Assembly: GCA_021613335.1 (NCBI GenBank)
Contig: JAJTWR010000159.1
Location: 296,001-360,000 of the forward strand
Length of the DNA stretch: 64,000 nucleotides
Direction of reading: 5' to 3'
Source: Whitmania pigra
Lineage: Eukaryota; Annelida; Clitellata; Hirudinida; Haemopidae
Part shown: one piece after another, positions 58,661-64,000 of the stretch
How the letters are laid out: each line of letters opens with the position of its first letter
How positions within the stretch are numbered: the stretch's first letter is position 1
Notes under the pieces: model-generated
What the model saw: only the letters and a program-made list of their open reading frames with translations
Database searches by the model: none
Told to the model about the DNA's origin: nothing
Translations under genes and position numbers: made by a program

Positions 58661-60925
58661 TATTAAGATGGATTAGTAAAAAAACAAAACACGAATGAAA
58701 GCTGGGTTTGGAGCTAATTAAGCGGACGGTTGAGGAGAGATAGAATTTAATCAAGCGGAGATAAGGAGTCCACCATCAATCAGCAGGTCAGTGTTCCTCC
58801 AAAGTTTGAGGTCAGGGGTGACAGTCAATGAACTCTATGATTGAACTTTCACGTGTGATGACGTCATAAGTATCTCCGCCAGTAGCTGTAATGTTCTAGC
58901 GGAATGATGACCACGATGATGATGATGGTGATGATGATGATGATGATGATGATTATAATGGTGATGACGACTACGATGATGAGGGCGATCGAGATTAAGT
59001 GATGGAATTCAATCTGAATCACCGTCAGGCGTAATGAGTAATTAGTCAATGCTCGTTTCCATGCCAACGGGCTTGTTGATCAAACAGGAAGCAGAATTCC
59101 AATCATTCCGGTCATGTTTTCCAGCTCCATTTGCCGTGAAAAGTTGAAAGAACGTCGCCTGAAATCCTCGTCTGCCTACTTGTGAGTCTCGGAAGGCCTG
59201 CTTTTAATCACAAACCTCAATTAAGCCCGGCACCAAGAGGTCTGTTTCGAGCTAGAATTCTTCGGATTTATGGACGGGAAGCTCTGAGATAAAGAAGCTG
59301 ACCCTGGGCTGCTTCACAGGGGGTGTTGAGAGATGCCAATTGATGTCGTATTCATTCTGGCGTCAATCCTTCAGAGGAATCGAAGATCAGCGGCTCATAT
59401 TTCAGCTGGCAGATTCGCGGCTTTGTTTATTTCCAGTCTCAAGCAGGATGCCACCGACTGATGGATGAATGCTTGAAAAACTGCTTCTTCCGGATTCTTT
59501 GATGGCGGCGGATGTTTGAAAATGTCCTTTATTCTGTCACCTACCGAGCAGAATTGGGAATACTTTGGAAATAAAAAGGAAGACAAATTGAGTCTTCAAA
59601 CAGTTGCGAAGGATGCTGGTAATTCTTTCCATCTGGAGAATCATTCATCGAGACATGAGATGCGGTGATGGATGGACCAAGTTTCCATCAAAAACATGTT
59701 CTATTAATAGCTCGAGATATTCTCGTGACCCGTGGAAAAACCATGCAACTCCCATAAATTTCCTACCCCTTTGTAATGAGTCGATAAATTCTCTAGTTGT
59801 TCTCTTAGATGATGATGACGATGACGACGATGATGATGATGATGACGACGACGATGACGATGATAACGATGACGGCGAGTGATGATTATGATAATGACGT
59901 GGACAACGGAGACCTTTTCAACTCGTTAACCGATGCTGGTGATGATTGCGGAGTTATTTGTAATGCCTAATCATTTTGGGGTGCGTTTGCTAATGCGACA
60001 ATTTATTGCCGTGATAATGATGGCGATGAAATTGATGATGACGACGACGACGACGAGGATGATGATGGCGATGATAGTGATGCTGGAGGCTACATAGGCA
60101 ATGCATGTTTTCTTCCTATGCAGCGCTAAACATCGCCATATCTCGAGAAACACTCGTGTCCATGAAGAAGAAATATCTGTGTGATGATGTTGTTCCAATA
60201 TAATTGTATATTTCGAATATAATTGTATATATCCAATAGGTGAGTAGAAGGATGGATAGATGAACAGATGGATGAATAGGTGACTGGGTATTAATTATTA
60301 TTTTTATTTTTATAATATGTTTGTATATTTCCAATGCTCGTTAAAAATCAATGATTCAATTTGAACAGCTTAATGTTAATAAATATATTTAATAAATTTA
60401 ATTCAATGAATAAGCAATGCAGTGAATGAATGCATCGAAAATGTGTTAGTCAAGTCATACAAGTTGCTTCCATGGGGGGTGCCTAAAAGTTGATGTCTTG
60501 TTCAATCATTCATCCTCATTCTTCATGCAAACTGCGAAGCCAGAGAAAGCAAAAAAGATGACCTGTCCCGAACAATATCGCTTGTTGATTTTGAAAAATG
60601 ATTCTTCTCCTCTGCTTAAGAGACTCTGCTGTCATTATCGATGTCAAGAGTGATGTTACCATTATCACATTATCACATTATCACATTATCACTGCAGTCA
60701 TAAAACATTTGAACGCATCGCCATAATTTGAGACATGCATTCAGTTACACCAACATTGTAATGTCATCGTCAGTAATGCGTATTCAATTAGCATTGCACA
60801 GTCATAACTTGTTATATGTATTCAATGACAGCTACACTGTAATGTCATCGTCAGTGCCATTTATATCCAATTTCGATTTGATGATCATACATTTCATATA
60901 TATATATACATATATATATAAAAAT
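58661..60925. other. Gene-free sequence rich in GAT/GAC triplet runs
   Basis: GAT/GAC arrays at 58912-58975, 59805-59880 and 60013-60085 (interrupted by ACG and GCG units), a CATTATCA tandem at 60662-60690, and two copies of a roughly 30-base block with TGTAATGTCATCGTCAGT (60757-60775 and 60838-60857). TGACGTCA-like and X-box-like sites occur. No gene recognised. Confidence 0.4.
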
Positions 60926-60929
60926 ATTG

Positions 60930-61530
60930 TTACTTATTACTCCGCCTTGGAGCTCCGACAGGGATACTCAGAGAAGATTCCCCCGTCTTCAAACGTTTCG
61001 GCCCTTTGTATCTCCTTACGTTTTCGAGGGGCGGGCCGCATCCATTAATCAGCCGGATGTCCCTGTCGGTTTTTGTCTTTCTGGACCCAACGCTTACCGC
61101 CGGCTATGAGAGGCACTCGTTGGCTTTGTGGTCCGCAGTTCATATTGCTTTGCGAGTCCGCTGTCGGCCCATTTCTCCCGACGATACCATGTCTCTCGGC
61201 CAATGATTTGGCCCCGTCATTCGGTAGATCATCCATGCCGGAGATTGACGGCTTTCCCTCCCGCGCCAGATCCAGAATGAAGCCGCTTCTGCGGCCTCAG
61301 GCATCCTTGTCATAGCCTTAGTTCTCTCTCGGCTTGACAATCCAACCTTGGTGAGGAAAGCGTAAGTCGACCTGCCGACTATGCCTCTTTCTCCAACTTC
61401 GATGGGAAAGAGGTTCGTCCGAATCTGCATAATTATCCGCTTTGAGCGCATTGCTGTATTGTAGCCTGTCCTTCCATGATATATGATATATATGATATAT
61501 ATCAGGCCCACAGAAACATCAACATCCACA
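60930..61530 (-). mobile_element. LINE ORF C-terminal fragment, minus strand, GC-rich
   Basis: On the minus strand 61529-61140 reads RSKRIIMQIRTNLFPIEVGE, RGIVGRSTYAFLTKVGLSSR, ERTKAMTRMPEAAEAASFWI and W. The order VE-GxRG-hxxxS, hxxLGhxxRER, and EAAExASFWhW is the conserved C-terminal tail found in several invertebrate non-LTR retrotransposon ORFs. The block is much richer in G+C than its surroundings, consistent with recent insertion. No RT domain is present, so it is strongly truncated. TATATA-type repeats border both sides (60898-60920 and 61482-61503). Confidence 0.6.
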
Positions 61531-62000
61531 AAGTTCTGTTTCCAGTAAGAGATAATGTTAAGAAGTAATCAAGTTATTTATAGTTATATTTTTTGTGTCC
61601 CTGTCCACTATTTGATGTAATTGCAAAATGTTATTAATATTATTCAAATTTAACTTATAATTTTTTTATAAAATTAAAAGCCAATTTTTTGAGCAAATTC
61701 AAAGTGCCTTCCAGTATTTTCATCTTGATTTTATTCATAATGTCAGCACATTATTTTAAATTTTGAATAAAATAGTGAAATAAAATTAACTAGTAAGATG
61801 TTTCGATTGTATTTAATTTCCAATGTTTTATTGATAAAGGTTGCAATTTGAAGTAAAATAATGCAAAAGTACATTTCATTGTCTTGCGACTGATTATTAT
61901 GGTTGTGCAAATCTCATTTATTGGTGCCTTGTGGTGCATTCGAAAACAGTCCGTGTGGAGCAGACAGCTTGAGACTAAACTGAATTACGAATGCATTCCA
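61531..62000. other. AT-rich gene-free sequence
   Basis: Nothing recognised on either strand. Confidence 0.4.
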
Positions 62001-62005
62001 TTTAT

Positions 62006-62392
62006 AGATGGATGGATGGATTGATGGATGGATGGATGGATGGATGGATGGATGGATGGATGGATGGATGAATGAATGGATGGATGGATGGATGGATGGA
62101 TGGATGGATGGATGGATGGATGGATGGATGGATGGATGGATGGATGGATGGATGGATGGATGGATGGATGGATGGATGGATGGATGGATGGATGGATGGA
62201 TGGATGGATGGATGGATGGATGGATGAATGAATGGATGGATGGATGGATGGATGGATGGATGGGTGGATGGATGGATGGATGGATGGATGGATGGATGGA
62301 TGGATGGATGGATGGATGGATGGATGGATGGATGGATGGATGGATGATGGATGGATGGATGGATGGATGGATGGATGGATGGATGGATGGAT
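62006..62392. repeat. TGGA tetranucleotide satellite, about 96 units
   Basis: Nearly pure, with two identical TGAATGAATGGA variant blocks (near 62066 and 62224), one GGTG variant and one slip (GATGATGG). The poly (MDGW) and (SIHP) frames on the two strands are artefacts. Confidence 0.95.
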
Positions 62393-62769
62393 GTACAGAC
62401 GAATGCATGTTAAGCACGGGTTAAAATTGTAGCTGCAAATTTGAAAGGTTGAAAATGAATTGAACTTTTACCGCGTGAACTCAAAACAATTTCACGAATT
62501 ATTTTGTTGAAGGATTGGGGGATGATTTTTGTATTTGTGTGAAATGGGCCTTAAATAATTAAAAAGAAAAATAAGCGATAAATGAGTCAAACGAAAATAA
62601 TGAAAATGGTTTCAAAAGGATTTGAGGATGAGAAGGATGACGATGTTCTGCTGTTGGGTGTTATCAGAACATTTCAAGCCAACACCGCCAGACACACTTT
62701 AAGAGTTCAAAGCTTTTACTGCTTTTTCACGCAACCCCTGGGAGCAAAATTCATGTTATTATGCCAAGT
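62393..62769. other. Unassigned sequence
   Basis: A plus-strand open stretch at 62582-62911 starts MSQTKIMKMVSKGFEDEKDD but its second half is the downstream satellite; no domain is recognised. Confidence 0.3.
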
Positions 62770-63275
62770 GCAAAGGCTCCCTTCGTTGAAAATGATTGGC
62801 AGTTTGAAATTATTTAAAATTATTATTGCATTCAAAATTATTATTGGCAATTCGAAATTATTTAAAATTATTATTGACAATTATTTAAAATTATTATTGA
62901 CAATTATTTAAAATTATTATTGACAATTATTTAAAATTATTGTTGACAATTATTTAAAATTATTATTGACAATTATTTAAAATTATTATTGACAATTATT
63001 TAAAATTATTATTGACAATTATTTACAATTATTATTGACAATTATTTAAAATTATTATTGACAATTATTTAAAATTATTATTGAAAATTATTTAATTTTA
63101 AATTTTAAAGGCAAAGGCTCCCTTTGTTGAAAATGAATGGCAGTTTGAAATTATTTAAAATTATTATTGCATTCAAAATTATTATTGACAATTCGAAATT
63201 ATTTAAAATTATTATTGCATTCAAAATTATTATTGGCAATTCGAAATTATTTAAAATTATTATTGACAATTAATT
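62770..63275. repeat. 23-bp satellite bounded by a duplicated 100-bp block
   Basis: Units of ATTATTTAAAATTATTATTG plus ACA repeat about 12 times. The array is bordered by two copies of a block starting GCAAAGGCTCCCTT (62770 and 63111) that itself contains the unit, suggesting duplication of a larger segment. Confidence 0.85.
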
Positions 63276-64000
63276 AAAATTAAAGTTGAACCTCATTTAA
63301 TTTTAAATTCTAATTCCACACTTAATTACTTCCAGTTCTCATCCTGTGTCAGTCTGCAAAAGGTCAAGATGTTAGTCTGAAGGTCAGCACGGTCATGGTC
63401 AGTGAATTTCACTTGTTTTTGTTGTTGCGAGTTCGAGTTGTTTAACTTGTTTGAATCAGTTGGCATGGTGACGATGCAATCTTTTGGATGGAAACATTTG
63501 AATCTTTTCCTTGAGTGGCTTTCATTCCACGTCACGTGACGTCGATAATTTATTCCGGTGTTTCCGTGGAAACAATTTCAAACATTCAAACACGTTCAGT
63601 CGCATTTTTTGTTGAGTGATGTTTGCTGAGCATTTGACGTTGAATTGTTAGAGAAATTAACTTATATATTATTAAATAATTACTATTTATTTCATAGTTA
63701 TTAATTGAATTTAATTAATTATTTATTTATTACTTAATAATTGGTTTGTAAATGAATGACCTATCTAACATTTGAGATTATGACTAGAATGATATCACTT
63801 TTGCTGAAATAAGTATTTAAAATTCAATAATTCATAACAATAATATGTAAAAATTGTTGCGATAATATTTAAGTCCAGTGGAGATACCGAGCCATGCTGG
63901 GGGCTTTAAATAATCGGATGTTGATAGTTTTTATTTCATTCATTCTTTTCCTTCCTTTGTTTTGTTAGGAAAATAAAAAGAGATTCAAGAATTGCTTGGA
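63276..64000. other. Gene-free sequence to the window end
   Basis: A 69-residue minus-strand open stretch (63326-63535) has no domain. Two X-box-like palindromes (63459-63472 and 63560-63573) flank CACGTCACGTGACGTC (63529-63544), which combines E-box-like and CRE-like sites. Confidence 0.35.

Noticed and set aside
62008..62424. Long (MDGW)n and (SIHP)n frames
   Set aside because: Pure products of the TGGA tetranucleotide array.

Overview
The window looks like nuclear DNA of an invertebrate animal. It is AT-rich, its genes are split by short GT-AG introns, and it holds many microsatellites, minisatellites and decayed transposons. The best protein matches are single-copy metazoan genes. The very long ATT/AAT and TGGA arrays together with compact intron-rich genes would suit a lophotrochozoan (for example an annelid or leech), but that is an inference; no marker in the window settles the species.

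Layout. Positions 1-2650 are intergenic and hold a MITE-like element (706-1512) with an intact 9-bp target-site duplication, plus a tiny truncated LINE tail (162-231). From 2.6 to 34.3 kb lies the gene-bearing half: HACD3-like dehydratase (2656-4976, +), the chaperonin subunit CCT4 (6564-9447, +, with heat-shock-element-like motifs upstream), a large tandem zf-met-type zinc-finger protein (9839-14586, -, convergent with CCT4), a knot of LINE fragments (15.0-16.8 kb), FAM177 (18424-19394, +), a poorly resolved minus-strand exon pair near 20.0-20.2 kb, a small two-exon candidate gene (21111-21404, +), a candidate TIR-like plus transmembrane gene (about 21.74-25.6 kb, +), an internally deleted Merlin/IS1595-like DNA transposon (25824-26453), an ACOT8-type acyl-CoA thioesterase (26867-28764, +) and a C1GALT1/Cosmc-like glycosyltransferase-family gene (29508-34286, -). 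I rebuilt reading frames across the splice sites of HACD3, CCT4, the zinc-finger gene, FAM177, ACOT8 and the Cosmc-like gene; in each the exon phases match and the total length is a multiple of three.

From 34.3 to 64 kb I find no convincing gene. This desert holds many tandem arrays (periods 3, 4, 17, 21-24, 26, 30, 34, 42 and 60), two Tigger/pogo remnants, a LINE C-terminal fragment, several RFX X-box-like palindromes and one Q/N-rich open stretch that might be a first coding exon. It could be a regulatory landscape or simply repeat-rich intergenic or intronic DNA of a neighbouring gene.

The genes do not form a functional cluster. They are ordinary housekeeping genes (very-long-chain fatty-acid elongation, cytosolic protein folding, acyl-CoA hydrolysis, O-glycan biosynthesis) next to each other by chance. 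The most unusual items are the Cosmc-like protein with a degenerate DxD site, the TIR-like/transmembrane candidate and the two DNA transposons with intact target-site duplications.
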